Shown in pieces: positions 1-10,690 of a stretch of 64,000 bases of DNA. Below the pieces are notes generated by a model that saw nothing but the letters and a program-made list of their open reading frames with translations, made no database searches and was not told the DNA's origin. Source of the DNA: Yponomeuta sedellus (taxonomy: Eukaryota; Arthropoda; Insecta; Lepidoptera; Yponomeutidae); the NCBI GenBank assembly GCA_934045075.1, contig OW203730.1, positions 6,026,785 to 6,090,784 of the forward strand, given 5' to 3'. Position numbers and translations under genes: made by a program. Numbering within the stretch: the stretch's first letter is position 1; each line of letters starts with the position of its first letter.

Positions 1-65
1 CACGGATAGCCAGAGGTTGCGGGTTCGAATCCCGGCATGGGTGAAATTTTTAGCCTCTAAATAGG
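1..65 (+). mobile_element. Family A SINE, 3' part cut by window edge
   Basis: Starts inside the anticodon arm of a tRNA-like module and runs through a perfect B-box (GGTTCGAATCC) into the family 3' sequence 'tttttagcctctaaatagg'. It matches the copies at 2267-2650 and 40432-40799 base for base over the shared part, so it belongs to the same young subfamily ('ttgcgggttcg' rather than 'tcgcgggttcg'). Confidence 0.85.
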
Positions 66-1620
66 TTTTTAAGTTATATTAACGAAAGAATTTCCATTAT
101 TGTCTTAACTCCAGACGCATATACTTCAAAATCATGCAAGTGAATCCGGAATTCTGTTAATAAATGCTTACGAAAGTCTTAGTTAAGCAACAGGAATTTC
201 GAAAAAAAAAATTATGATTGATATCTCGAACTCCACCACAATGGGATCTTTTCATTAATAAATGTAGGTAGCTTTGCCTCAGTAATTTATAAATCCAGTA
301 ATGAAACAGGTGGCAACCAAGTTGATGGTTTAAACTGAACGTGGAAACAAGATTTCATTTTCATAGACTAGTAGGCCTCTTTCTGTCAGGGAAAAAGGGG
401 ACATATTTGTGATATCGTAAAGTTATTGTCATTGACATTACGCTTCACTGCTGGAGCCCCAGCAGTGAAAACATACAAGGGTTGATATAGACATTAGGCT
501 TTCTTTTTTTCCATTAAAATTGTAAATGGCATTTGGTTTTTCGATGGATGCGCAAAGTTTTTCAATGTAAAAACATCGTAAAGTAATCAGTTATACCTAT
601 ATTCTATTAAACGGCCTAGCCAGAGCTGGAAAGCTTTAACCGGGTTTAGATCTTCCGAATCGTCCCACTTGTGATATATATCCTGGCTGAAACCGTCAGT
701 TGAAAGCGGAACAAGCCGTACTGTGCTAACGTAGACACGACTCGGCAAAGCGAATCAACCCCGCGCCGCGTAATTTAGGATTTTGGAACGCACCCAATGT
801 TACCGGCTTATACGAAACAACGAAAATACAGGTGAAATGTTCCTAGGTAGTGTTCTAGAGCGTTTTCAGTTGGGGTTAACCCATGCAATTGGTCATAGTA
901 GTTCAACTGCGTAAAAAATGGGGAATAACTATAAGAGTTGCACAGTTTTCTTCCTTTTGGTACTATTTTGGTCACCACGCTCTCTCGCGTGAGGATTCTT
1001 TGGCTACTATATTCTACTATACTCTATATTCTAGTAAATGACATATAAACGATTTACACCCGATAGCGACCCGTTTTCGTTGTTTGTGGATTAGCAAGTG
1101 ACCCCGACTACCAAATTGAATCACATTGTGATTGTTTACTGAAAGTATATTTTAATTTACAACCGACATCTTTATCTCTGTATGATTCATGTGTACCTGA
1201 AGTTTAAAATAAAACCCTTCAAGAATAAAAAGATAACGCACTAAGACTGATAGAAATACGTACTTAAACAACCTATTCTTCGCTGTGGAATTTAACTTAG
1301 TTGTATATCTCTTGTGTTATTTTCTCCTCCCATCTCGTTTTCGAGATCCTGAAACGGCGAAATTGCGTGCGACCCGAGATTTTCAGCGCTAATTGTTTTC
1401 AATTCGGCCTAGCCTCTGAACCGACGGATTAAACTTTAATTCCACTTGTCTAGAATGCACTTACAGGAGCGGAAATGACTGTCATTTTCGCTGATGTTCT
1501 CCCGTTCCAGCTCAAGGGCTGTCGGTAGCATGATCTTCTATCTTGCACGCGAGAGGCAGATAAGGAATCGCCCCTCCCGCATTCAAGAAGCAGGTGTAAG
1601 CGAGACGGCGGGAGTATTAG
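66..1620. other. No gene recognised
   Basis: AT-rich sequence with no long open frame, no recognisable domain and no clear repeat boundary. It is probably intergenic or intronic DNA containing decayed repeats. Confidence 0.5.
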
Positions 1621-1625
1621 TATAG

Positions 1626-1760
1626 TTGTGAAATGAAATGAAATGAAAAGGTTTTATTCCAAGTAGCGCAGAAACTGCAGCTTAATGAACGTTATAATTC
1701 TAACTAGGTGTCCATTTCAAAATCTAGATCATTTTGGAGAAAAAATTGACAAAAAAAAAC
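1626..1760 (-). repeat. Retroposon 3'-end fragment (paired with 4795-4935)
   Basis: The segment with 'ggtgtccatttcaaaatcta' recurs at 4860-4885 with similar flanks ('ggttttatt' upstream, 'gagaaaaaa' downstream). The T-rich left edge 'aaaaggttttatt' is what the reverse strand of a polyadenylated retroposon end looks like. Family not identified. Confidence 0.5.
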
Positions 1761-2007
1761 TCCAAACTTAGTCTTTTCAAAGTCCTTACTTAACAAAGCT
1801 TACATAATTATTATAATACATAGAACTCATACATTGTACTGGCTTTAATTCCAGACTTCATTGTCATCTAAATAATCATTTATGTAGTAGCCCTTTTGGC
1901 ACAAAGTGTGCTTAACATATTTTTTGAACCGCGATTCAGGCCAGCTTTATTATCTTACAAATCCACAAACCTGCACATGCCCACATTTTACCCACACACA
2001 TGCACAC

Positions 2008-2053
2008 ACAAACAAACAAACAAACAAACAAACAAACAAACAAACAAACAAAT
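2008..2053. repeat. (CAAA)n microsatellite
   Basis: About eleven uninterrupted CAAA/AAAC units after a short CACA run. The open frame across it is only repeat translation. Confidence 0.95.
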
Positions 2054-2266
2054 GCATAATATAAAACTTATTTTTTAAGGCAGCGACTAAAACTTCTGTC
2101 TATTTTTTAAACCAGTACATTTAAACCCCTTTCGGAGATAAACTCACCTGTGTACCTTTGCCTTATCTCTTATATAATGATCTGTTAAATGTTTGTGTTC
2201 AATAAACTATAATAATAAACCCCACTCAATATAGAATGCAAGTGCTTAACTTAATTAGTCTCTATT

Positions 2267-2650
2267 ACACTATTTTTATTTTTAATGCACTAACCCGTGC
2301 TAAGGAACAAATTTAAAAACCTATTTAGAAGCTAAAAATTTCACCCATGCCGGGATTCGAACCCGCAACCTCTGGCTATCCGTACCAGCGCTCTACCAAT
2401 TGAGCCAATGGGCGACTCACGGCATCAGTGAAATTTCGAACCTCTTTACTTAAGTCAATTTGCAATTTGCTTAAGTCAGATGTCGCTGCCTGTACGTAAT
2501 ACAGAGAATATTGTAAAGAGGTTCGAAATTTCACTGATGCCGTGAGTCGCCCATTGGCTCAATTGGTAGAGCGCTGGTACGGATAGCCAGAGGTTGCGGG
2601 TTCGAATCCCGGCATGGGTGAAATTTTTAGCCTCTAAATAGGTTTTTAAA
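2267..2650 (+). mobile_element. Family A SINE with internal inverted duplication and 16-bp TSD
   Basis: One 384-bp insertion flanked by identical 16-mers TTAATTAGTCTCTATT at 2251-2266 and 2651-2666, the hallmark of LINE-type retroposition. Inside, an inverted copy of the tRNA-containing half (2328-2449) faces a forward copy (2519-2645), with near-identical arms of roughly 120 nt. Each arm has an A-box-like and a perfect B-box of a pol III promoter. The left edge carries the family sequence 'aatgcactaacccgtgctaa'. The inversion most likely arose by template switching or twin priming during insertion. The transcript could fold into a very long hairpin. Confidence 0.85.
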
Positions 2651-2854
2651 TTAATTAGTCTCTATTTGTGAAAACTTGTAATTAGATATTAGGTAACTTA
2701 AAAAAGTGTATTATGATAAACTTAACTGTAAGTTTTCCTTAACGATAAAAACAAAAAAAACTAGTAGGTACTTTGTTATTCTTCAACGATAATGGTTGAT
2801 TGTTGTTAACTCAAGCATTCCGATTTTTCTATTTTCGCTTTTGTTAAAACTTAC

Positions 2855-3260
2855 TAACCGACTTCAAAAAAAGGAGTCAAGTCACTCCCATTGTTGATGA
2901 TGAGTGCCAGGAAAAATTCTGGCATTCTGAATTTTATGTATTCTACTCTTATCGCATACTAAGCTCTTATCTAGCGGGGAGGAATGCTTAGGAATCAACA
3001 AAATTTAATAAGCCAAGTCGTTTACTGTATTTAAGTGCTTGTTGTTGATTCTGTTTTTCCTCCTGTATAAAATAAAAATAAAATAAACTGCAGCTCCCCT
3101 AAATGGCTGGACAGATTTGAATGACTCTTTTGTATGCGTTTGGATGGTGCGCTAGATAGTTAGATTCACAAATCAGCCCGGCAGAGGGCGCTGCATGCAC
3201 GACAACGTCTTTTAGGTCAGCTTTTTTATTATATTGTCTTAATAAAACGTGATGGTCTGG
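2855..3260. repeat. Lepidopteran interspersed repeat fragments
   Basis: Contains 'aaccgacttcaaaaaaagga', the start of a widespread lepidopteran MITE or Helitron-type repeat whose opposite end ('ttttgaagtcggttaaa') lies near 21768-21784. A second block, with 'cacaaatcagcccg' and 'agagggcgctgcatgc' (about 3090-3200), also looks like dispersed repeat. Boundaries are not resolved. Confidence 0.4.
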
Positions 3261-3624
3261 ACATAGAAAAATACGCTTGCAGCCTGGAACGGTAGGTACA
3301 TTTATTTACTTATAGGTATAGCGTTAAACAGAGGTTTTAGTTAATTACTGATTTAATTAGATCCTGGCATTACTGTGTTTCATGCTCTTCTGTTTTAATA
3401 ATATTTTTCGCCGCAACATCGAACAAAGGAAACGTTTTTCTCTCATTCCTTTATCCATTATAAAATGGTTTCCGTTTTGTGTTCAGAAAAAATGGGGGAA
3501 AAGGCATATTATTGAGGCGCACGCCGAAAATCAATTATGTAAGGCATCCTTCCGCAGGAAAGGCAATTAAAAGTTGTATAATGCTATTTCCTCTTTCGAT
3601 ATTAACCAACGAAATATTATACTA

Positions 3625-3670
3625 TTTTTATTTTAATGCACTAACCCGTGCTAAGGAAATAGGTTTTAAA
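3625..3670 (+). mobile_element. Family A SINE terminal fragment
   Basis: 'taatgcactaacccgtgcta' followed by 'aggaaataggtttt' is the terminal piece of family A with the tRNA module missing. Confidence 0.6.
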
Positions 3671-3837
3671 ACAACGAAATATTATTAGGCTGTGTAGTGT
3701 GTAGGATCTAGCGTCGCATATTTTATTTATTTATTTAATTTACAGACAATTATAGTCCAGTGTTTTGTTAGAAGCAATAAAATAGAGAACTAAGTCTGTG
3801 GTTAGTATTAAATAACTAACAGTGACTTCGATATCGA

Positions 3838-3880
3838 GCGAACGAATGAACGAACGAACGAACGAACGAATGAATGAAAT
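3838..3880. repeat. (GAAC)n/(GAAT)n microsatellite
   Basis: Repeated GAAC units grading into GAAT, directly followed by a T-rich retroposon end at 3882. Confidence 0.9.
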
Positions 3881-3881
3881 T

Positions 3882-4030
3882 TTTTATTGGACTAAAAACA
3901 TAATTTGTTCAAAGGCGAGCTTAATACTAGTATTTTCTTCCAGCCAACCCACGATGATGCGGACAGAGGAAGGGGTAGTGCCAGTAAACTATATAATATA
4001 GGAGCTATTTATTACATAAACTAGATTAAC
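3882..4030 (-). repeat. LINE 3'-UTR fragment
   Basis: The reverse complement matches 38385-38505 in the order 'ctagtttatgtaataa', 'ctggcactaccccttc', 'ggaagaaaatacta'. Related 3' UTR pieces with 'ggaagaaatttct' lie at 51270-51330 and, reversed, within 49372-49560. The T-rich edge at 3886 fits a reversed poly(A) end. It is read as the 3' end of a Jockey/CR1-like LINE. Confidence 0.5.
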
Positions 4031-4036
4031 AAAATA

Positions 4037-4252
4037 ATACAATTTTATTCTTTTTAATGCACTAATCCGTGCTTAGGACAATGCTGCCTGTACGTAATAC
4101 AGAGATTATTGTGAAGAGGTTCGAAATTTTACTGATGCCGGTAAGTCGCCCATTGGTCAGTTTGAAGAGCGCTGGCACGGTTACCCAGAGGTCGCGGGTT
4201 CGAGTCCCGGCATGGGTGGATTTTTTAGCCTCTTAATAGGTTTAAAAAAAAA
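4037..4252 (+). mobile_element. Family A SINE, 5'-deleted
   Basis: Terminal 'aatgcactaatccgtgctta', then a jump into 'ctgcctgtacgtaatacaga', then the tRNA-like module with B-box GGTTCGAGTCC, then 'tagcctcttaatagg'. About 100 nt between the terminal and middle parts is missing compared with the copy at 7195-7475. An older, more diverged copy. Confidence 0.75.
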
Positions 4253-4676
4253 ACAAATATAGAAGTCTCTCATCGCTCCGAGGTTTTATTATAAATTCTC
4301 ATTTATATTTGAAAGGCAGCAGCGATCCCATTTCCTCTCGAGGAGACAGCGTCCATCCTCGACTTTTGTAACGTTAATAGCCCCGATGAATAAAAAATAA
4401 GCAAGAAACGTCCGAACACTCTTACTGCGTTTGACATAAGTGCTATTATACGAGGGTACGGCCAGCAAAAAAATGGCCTTTGGAATCGCCTCTGGACTCA
4501 ACTTTTTTTTTCAATTTATTTAGTTATACAAAATAATACAAAAAAAACCACACTTGCATAATTTTCTTTCTTAGAAACTTTCTCAATATACACAAGCAAC
4601 CATATCGATAGTACTTTCATAATCTGAAGGCATAGGGTAACTTTACAAGCTGCTTAAAACTTAAGTATTCTTTTAT

Positions 4677-4712
4677 TGGAGGGCTATGTCCAGCAGTGGA
4701 CTAATATAGCCT
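4677..4712 (+). repeat. RTE-like LINE/SINE 3'-tail fragment
   Basis: 'ggagggctatgtccagcagt' followed by 'ggactaatatagcct' is the 3' end shared with the LINE at 45781-46138 and with family R. Confidence 0.6.
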
Positions 4713-4794
4713 TAGGATAGATATCAAAATTTAGTTTTTATTTTTGAGTTAGTCACAGTCATAATAAAAGTTTGTAGCACCGATTACACAATTT

Positions 4795-4935
4795 TGAATT
4801 CAATCAGTCAATAAGGTTTTATTTAATGTACCACAGAAATAGTGACGTTATGAACATTATAAGGTGTCCATTTCAAAATCTAGTTCATTTTCGAGAAAAA
4901 ATGGACAAAAATATAAGACTAAAATAATAAACAAA
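4795..4935 (-). repeat. Retroposon 3'-end fragment (paired with 1626-1760)
   Basis: Shares 'ggtgtccatttcaaaatcta' and its flanks with 1700-1740. A T-rich block at 4815-4825 marks a reversed A-rich end. Confidence 0.45.
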
Positions 4936-5107
4936 AATTGAAGTATAACAATGTCCCCAACGCTGAGGTTCCCAGAAAGCTGGCAGCGTTACCTTGCTGA
5001 GCAGCGCGCCTCTTTGATGGCGTCAATGAATATATATCTTTAAATCGGATCAAAACTTTCTGCAATACCCAGTGAAGCAAAGTTCTTCAATATACACTAT
5101 ACAATAC

Positions 5108-5465
5108 GATATCAACCCTTGAATGTCCCCACAGCTGGAACATGGTATCTTTCTGCATTGCAGGAAGGTTAGGCCACACTCCACCACGGGGGCCAAGTCC
5201 GGGTTATGGAGGAGTATAAGACAGTGACGGGCCTTCTTGTCAGAAGTTATCAATCCGCCCATAAGTCCTGTGACATGGCTTAACGACTGCCATTACATGA
5301 CAGCCGGCACCAACGCTTAGCGTGCCTTGCGAAGGTCGGAAGCGTTCGGAAAAATGACACTAGCGGTAGCCACGGGACGGTCACCCATCCTGCACCTGAC
5401 CGTGAGTGTTGTTGCTTAACTCAAGTGATTGATCCACTCACTTGGTTCGACTTGGCCACGAGCGC
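5108..5465 (-). mobile_element. 5S-rRNA-derived SINE
   Basis: In the reverse orientation it carries 'gttaagcaacaacactc', then a 'ggtcagg'-like element, then 'aggatgggtgaccgt'. These have the order and spacing of Box A, intermediate element and Box C of the 5S rRNA internal promoter. The body ('ccgctagtgtcatttttccg', 'gtgccggctgtcatgtaatg') and 3' end ('gtggggacattcaagggttg') follow. Family copies occur throughout the window. Confidence 0.8.
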
Positions 5466-5919
5466 TTCAATTTGTCACGAGCGCTTAATATTCAGTCCTT
5501 TAGACTAATGATATCGAGGTATCGGCGTACTTCTGCTGTCTTTACTGCAGGTACACAAAACCGTTGTTCGCTCCGAGAAATAATTACGAAAGTATCTATA
5601 GGCGTCCTTAAAGTCGGATTCAATTAAAACTTCCCCACCGGTCGGAATTAAATTTCACTCAGGTCACACAGAAGTAATAGCCTCTTGATTCGCTAAAGGA
5701 TAACGGCGCCGAAGCCCTTGATGGTGCCTCGTCTGTCTCACAGTTTCTTTGCCGGAGTAAAAGAGACAGCCACAGATCGGTTCAGTGTCATTGACGTCAA
5801 ATCAACTGCTTGACTAGAGTGTAGACCAACTGCTTGTCAGCTTGTCGAATTAACTTAAAAAGGATTTCTGTTAGAAATGAATGAATGCTGACCTCCAGAA
5901 TTATATAATAATCTTACAT

Positions 5920-6119
5920 ACTGTCCAACTAATATTAAAAATGTGAAAATTTGTGGGGATGTTTGGATGTTTGTCACTCAATCACGCAATAACGGCTAAA
6001 CGGGTTTTCAGAAAACATGGCGTACAGATAGACAAAGATCTGAATTGAGACGCAGCATTAGTGGGATACTGGATATCCCACTAATGCTGCGCAGACGACT
6101 TCGCGGGTGCCAGCTGGTT
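5920..6119 (+). mobile_element. Helitron-like repeat (lepidopteran 'Lep1'-like)
   Basis: Begins 'aactaatattaaaaatgtga', has 'gtcactcaatcacgcaataa' in the middle and ends 'gacttcgcgggtgccagctgg', the layout of a very common lepidopteran repeat thought to be a non-autonomous Helitron. The CTGG end followed by T and a hairpin just upstream fit a Helitron 3' terminus. A second, diverged copy lies at 50935-51135. An 18-bp perfect stem (6051-6068 / 6074-6091) with a 5-nt loop lies inside. Confidence 0.5.
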
Positions 6120-6744
6120 ATTAATAATATAGTTTCTGATGCCGGTCATGTGATGTACCAAAATGGATAAAATTTGAAACACGATTGCCAATTTTGCGTA
6201 CTACGTGTATTCATTAAAAAAAACCAAGTGTAATACTTTTTGTAAATTGAATCGAAAAAAATCGCGTGTTGTAAATTGTGCGAAAAAAAGTTAGAAGACC
6301 TTTTATTCAAGTATCCTGAAACACAAGATTTAGTGTATCACTATAAGTGCCTATCAAAAAATACATTAGAATATGCATCCACGTATTGAGATGATATATA
6401 TTATTAAATTGTTTATTGCAAAAACACAAAACATTTGCTACAAAGTCTTTATACACAATTTATTTATACAGCCAGTGGCACCGTCTTTAACACATATTGT
6501 AAAAGGAATCTGAAAATTTACCTACTGCGATCTGTGTTTCAAACCAGATTTATTTTCCTCCAATCCAAACTCTCTATGAATCTAGAGGCCTGCAACAGCA
6601 GAGTGAAATTAATCTGCCAATTTACCACCACGCCACGTTGCACATCAACACTGCGGGCAAATTTATTTCAGTTTTCCTTACCCGACTGCGAAAATAAATA
6701 CCAGTATATTTTTTTCGAATCACTTGAATCGCTAGTAGCCTAGG

Positions 6745-7095
6745 CCGCCTGAGTGATCTTAAGCGATCACGAAGTTTAAGCAATATAGGGCGCGTGCAGT
6801 GCACGGATGGGTGACTGCGTCTATGGCTAACGCTAGTGGCATTTTTCCGAGCGGTTCCGTGCTTTGCAAGGCACGTTAAGCAGTTGGTGCCGGCTGCCGT
6901 CGATATATGGCAGTGGTTGAAACAAGTCAGATGCCTTAGGGCAGCTTGAAAACTTCTGACAGTAAGAAGACTAGCCACTAATCTTGCAAGCCTTCACCAA
7001 TACGGATTTGGCCCCCGTGGTGGAGTAAGGCCTATACCTTCCTCAGGGAAGAGACTCGTGCCCCTAGGTGAGGACATAATAGGTTAATGATGATG
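6745..7095 (+). mobile_element. 5S-rRNA-derived SINE, subfamily closest to 5S
   Basis: The head 'gcgatcacgaagtttaagca', then 'agggcgcgtgcagtgcacgg' and 'atgggtgactgc', lines up with the middle and 3' half of 5S rRNA (GAUCACCGAAAUUAAGCA, then GGGCGCGGUUAGUAC, then GAUGGGGGACCGC). It is closer to 5S than the other copies and ends with a different tail, 'aggttaatgatgatg'. Confidence 0.8.
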
Positions 7096-7194
7096 TTTTT
7101 TATGAGCGACGGTATCCCAGTGGGTAGTACAATGGACACGGCAGCGAAACACCCATCTTCAATTACTTTGTTTTACAAGTTATGTACATTTGTA

Positions 7195-7475
7195 AAAAAA
7201 TCTATTTAGAAGCTAAAAATTCCACCCATGCCGGGATTCGAACCCGCGACCTCTGGCTATCTGAGCCAGCGCTCTTCCAACTGAGCTAATGGGTGACTCA
7301 CCGGCATCAGTAAAATTTCGAACCTCTTTACAATACTCTTTATTACGTACAGGCAGCTACATCTGGCTGAGGTAATTTGCATCACTTTGCAGCCCCGAGT
7401 ACCTACATTGCAGTTAGTTTTTAAAATTGTCCTTGGCACGGGTTAGTGCATTAAAAAGAAATAATTAGAGAATTA
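7195..7475 (-). mobile_element. Family A SINE, collinear copy
   Basis: Best uninverted copy. Read on the minus strand it runs: 'aatgcactaacccgtgccaa', 'taactgcaatgtaggtactc', 'ctgcctgtacgtaataaaga', 'gaggttcgaaattttactga', a tRNA-like cloverleaf with perfect A-box (TAGCTCAGTTGG) and B-box (GGTTCGAATCC), then 'tttttagcttctaaataga'. The tRNA-like part sits close to the 3' end, unlike most tRNA SINEs where it is the 5' head. The anticodon stem is paired but the loop lacks U33, so this is not a functional tRNA. Confidence 0.8.
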
Positions 7476-7699
7476 ATTAGTGCATTAAAGAGTGCTATAT
7501 CTTCCATAACATTTGTGAAGTTATAGAAGCTATAGCACTCCCTAACTGTGAAGGAAAACATCTTGATGGAACCTGAGTTTTTCGGTGCATTTTCTTTCCA
7601 AAATGATGTAGATATTGATCTGGACACTTACTTTAACTGGTAACGTTCGTTAAGCCGTAGTTTATGTGCTAATTTGAATTAAACCTTTTTGATTTGAGT

Positions 7700-8180
7700 T
7701 TGTGTTATTTTAATATTGCGACAGATTTCATCCTGGTTTAACCACTCAAACTGGGCCAAAGTACGGAGCTTAAACTGTAAAGTGCACAATTCCATAAAAT
7801 AACGTTGAATATGTTAATAGTTCAAATTTACCTCATCAACGAGTTGTTTTGCGTCTTTTATTTAATTTTTAAATTAAAAGCAAAATTTCAGTTGGCATTG
7901 GTTGAAATTTATTCGCGGAATGTAAGTGAAGCTAAATAATAAAAGACTTCCCACGTTACTACGGGCTTGTGCCTCGATACAATCTAATATAAACCTTAAA
8001 CACTCTCAGGGTTAGAGACAACCATACTAGCGCAGGCGGGTCTTACCTAGATCTCGTAAGGAGTTGCATTGTTAAATTTAGGTCCCACCTGCTTTAATTA
8101 AGTTTTTTTTTTCTTTTTAGAGTTTTTTTATGTTTGGTTTCGCGCAAACACCACGAATCGATTGACACATTAAATGTTAA
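7700..8180. other. No gene recognised
   Basis: AT-rich DNA with no supported coding or repeat structure. Confidence 0.4.
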
Positions 8181-8189
8181 AATGTGACA

Positions 8190-8360
8190 ATTGAATTGGA
8201 GTTATGAGGAAACATAGAAACGCGCACCGGCTCGCTCGACCCATAATCTGAGGCATATTGCTGGCGGTGGATGAGTATGGCCGATGACAGAAGGCAGTGG
8301 CGCGTCTTGGAGAGGCCTATATCCAGCAGTGGATGAGTAGGTACAGGCCGATTGATAGAT
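8190..8360 (+). mobile_element. Retroposon 3'-end copy ('aggcctat..cagcagtgga')
   Basis: 'ccgatgacagaaggcagtgg', 'gagaggcctatatccagcag' and 'tacaggccgattga' in order. The same family is inserted in reverse at 15550-15717. It runs almost directly into the CATA array, which looks like an expanded tail. Confidence 0.65.
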
Positions 8361-8384
8361 CTGGACATACTTACAGACATCCAT

Positions 8385-8387
8385 ACC

Positions 8388-8420
<33 letters not shown>

Positions 8421-8710
8421 ACATACATACATACATACATACATACATACATACATACATACATACATACATACATACATACATACATACATACATACAT
8501 ACATACATACATACATACATACATACATACATACATACATACATACATACATACATACATACATACATACATACATACATACATACATACATACATACAT
8601 ACATACATACATACATACATACATACATACATACATACATACATACATACATACATACATACATACATACATACATACATACATACATACATACATACAT
8701 ACATACATAC
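8385..8710. repeat. (CATA)n microsatellite, about 300 bp
   Basis: A short CA run (8398-8419), then more than 70 nearly pure CATA units. All frames through it are open only because the 4-mer avoids stops, which gives spurious 'IHTY' and 'MYVC' proteins. Confidence 0.97.
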
Positions 8711-8789
8711 CCACGAGCAAAAAATATTACCCTCCGCCGCAGTTTGGTAAAAAGCTAAATACATTGCGGCCGATGAGCTGTCAAGGCGA

Positions 8790-8875
8790 CGAGCATTTTT
8801 TGTACTTGTATTGTATCGTAATCTCTAACTTCATGAGTATTTAAGGATTATTTTATGTTGAAATCGTGCCCGCAT
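8790..8875 (+). repeat. Unnamed dispersed repeat, inverted partner at 26130-26210
   Basis: 'tctctaacttcatgagtatt' then 'taaggattattttat' then 'gttgaaatcgt' matches, in reverse, 26140-26205 ('taaatacttacgaagttaga'). Family unknown. Confidence 0.5.
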
Positions 8876-9307
8876 ATCGCCGGTTCGTTGTACCGTGAAT
8901 AGAAAAAAAAGCTAAATTTGTACGCCATTTTTAAACTGAATTAAACTCGTTCACGCCGGTTTTTGCGGAATTTCCACTAGGGTCGATTCCTTCTTTTTCC
9001 AACAGATACGCGCTTCGCCTAACCAGCTCAGTTTGTTTAACAGATAAAACTCCCCAGTTTTCTGTCCGCAACAGGACACAGAACAACAGCTTTGGCTCAA
9101 AACCGAAAATTCGGACTCGTATTTTTTCCTTTCGTTACTTACAGAAACACTTTATTAGTTTTAAATTAACAGGTTTAATAAAGTTAGATTGATAGAGGAA
9201 CACCCGACGTTTTGGCGAGGTTTCAATTGCCGTGGTTCTGGATAAACTAAGTGGCGTGTACATATAATTATTATTGTGAAGTTCTAACCGATAATCGTGA
9301 GTGCCGC

Positions 9308-9372
9308 GTTGGTCATCATCAACCCATTATGTCCCCATAGAGAGCAATGGTCTCTTCCCTGAGGTAGGTATA
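9308..9372 (-). mobile_element. 5S-type SINE tail fragment
   Basis: The reverse strand reads 'tataccta cctcagggaagagac ... gacataatgggttgatgatg', like the 3' tail of the copy at 6745-7095. Confidence 0.5.
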
Positions 9373-9579
9373 GGCATTGAATTTGAAGTAAGCATAGAAA
9401 CCCATTCCCATACAAGCAAATCGGATCCCAAAAAACCGCGCCGGGCCCAGAGGCCGCCACTGAAAATGCGCGCAAAGCCGAAAAATACGTGTAGAGCGCT
9501 TTGTCTAAAACCGCTAGATGGCATTGTTAATAGTTTTCACGAGTTTACTATTGACATCTGGCGGTGACTAGCAAAACGT

Positions 9580-10480
9580 AAAACATTTTAGCAGTGTACT
9601 CTAGTAGCCAGTAGCGAGCAGAGAATTGACAGTTCAATTCTAGACACAGAGTACCTACGTTTGGTTCTTGTATGGTTTAATTGTTCTGTGTTCTTGTAAG
9701 TCCTTAGGGAAAATCTAATCTGCCATAAAATTGACAACCCACGGATGGGATAAATATAGGAAAAACATTGTTTGTTTGAGAGATAATTCAGAAAATACAA
9801 TACCTATGTGAAAAAATCACACATTTCAAATCTGTGGAAAAAGTATATTGCGGAATTAGTGCATTGGGTCTATAAAACAGAATTTTAAAGCAAGCAGCAA
9901 GAAATGTAACCCACCTTTACCCACCAACAACTTCTAGTGAATGATATCAGTGCTTTCAACATGCAACAGTAACCCAGACTTCGTCATCCTCCGTGTATAG
10001 ACCTGCCCTGTGGTCGCTGATTGTGATCTTATCAAGCCAATACTTAGACAACTCCCTCAAAGGTACCTTAGTCCATTTGGGTACCACACACACCGACCTA
10101 CCTGCACAGTGCAGTCGACAGCACATCAACTTTGCATGTTCGCACTCTCCTCAGTATTATTATGGGCGACTTCGCAACAAAATGGTCGAACTTCTACCGA
10201 AGTCTTATCAATAGACCATTTAACAATCATAAATAAATGCCACCAAAAGTTTCGTAATTGCTACACACGCCGCCGCCTACCCCACAAGCACGAACCTTCA
10301 CATTTACCTATTTTATTATGAAAAAAGTATATTTTTTGACTGTACTACAATAAATGTTTCGAAATATATTGCTGCTTCTATTATTAAGGAGGTCCTTAAA
10401 ATTGTGCTTGGTGGCAAAAACCATAAGAGATGCTTGTACAAAAAAGAGTAAGAAACGCTGGTTTAAACAATTATTAATAA
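9580..10480. other. No gene recognised
   Basis: Short open frames only. None shows a domain, splice-site support or repeat identity. Confidence 0.4.
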
Positions 10481-10488
10481 TAATTAGA

Positions 10489-10690
10489 CGACCTCTGTGG
10501 CGTAACGGTAGTGCATCTACCTGCCATGCAGGAGGTCCCGGGTTCGAATCCCGGCTGGGAACAAAAAAAAACCCCAGGTCTTGGATGTTTACATGTTTGT
10601 GATGTCGTTGTTTCTGGTTCCCACGACACAGGGTATCCTAGTGTGGGGCCAGAAGCAATGTATGTGCCTGTATGTAAATGTTATGTTATT
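10489..10690 (+). mobile_element. Family G SINE (tRNA-Gly-like head)
   Basis: The head (10489-10562) has a D-arm/A-box 'gtggcgtaacggtagtgc', an anticodon arm centred on CUGCCAU (GCC anticodon, as in tRNA-Gly) and a B-box GGTTCGAATCC. An A-rich linker and the body 'ccaggtcttggatgtttaca' then 'tgtggggccagaagcaatgt' follow. Other copies are at 43893-44105 and, without most of the head, 46905-47055. Confidence 0.8.

Noticed and set aside
6435..6743. 102-residue ORF upstream of the 5S SINE
   Set aside because: No domain, AT-driven composition, ends in SINE-flanking DNA.
6745..6840. 5S rRNA gene
   Set aside because: Only the middle and 3' part of 5S resemble it, with many changes, and the rest is a dispersed repeat body.
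8202..8764. Long open frames of 'MYVC' or 'IHTY' repeats on both strands
   Set aside because: Pure translation of the CATA microsatellite; the same happens at 25233-25656.
10489..10562. Genuine tRNA-Gly gene
   Set aside because: The cloverleaf has mismatches and is fused to a repeated body found at 43893 and 46905, so it is a SINE head. The tRNA-like modules at 2267, 7195, 38183, 39927, 40432 and 41087 are rejected as tRNA genes for the same reason.
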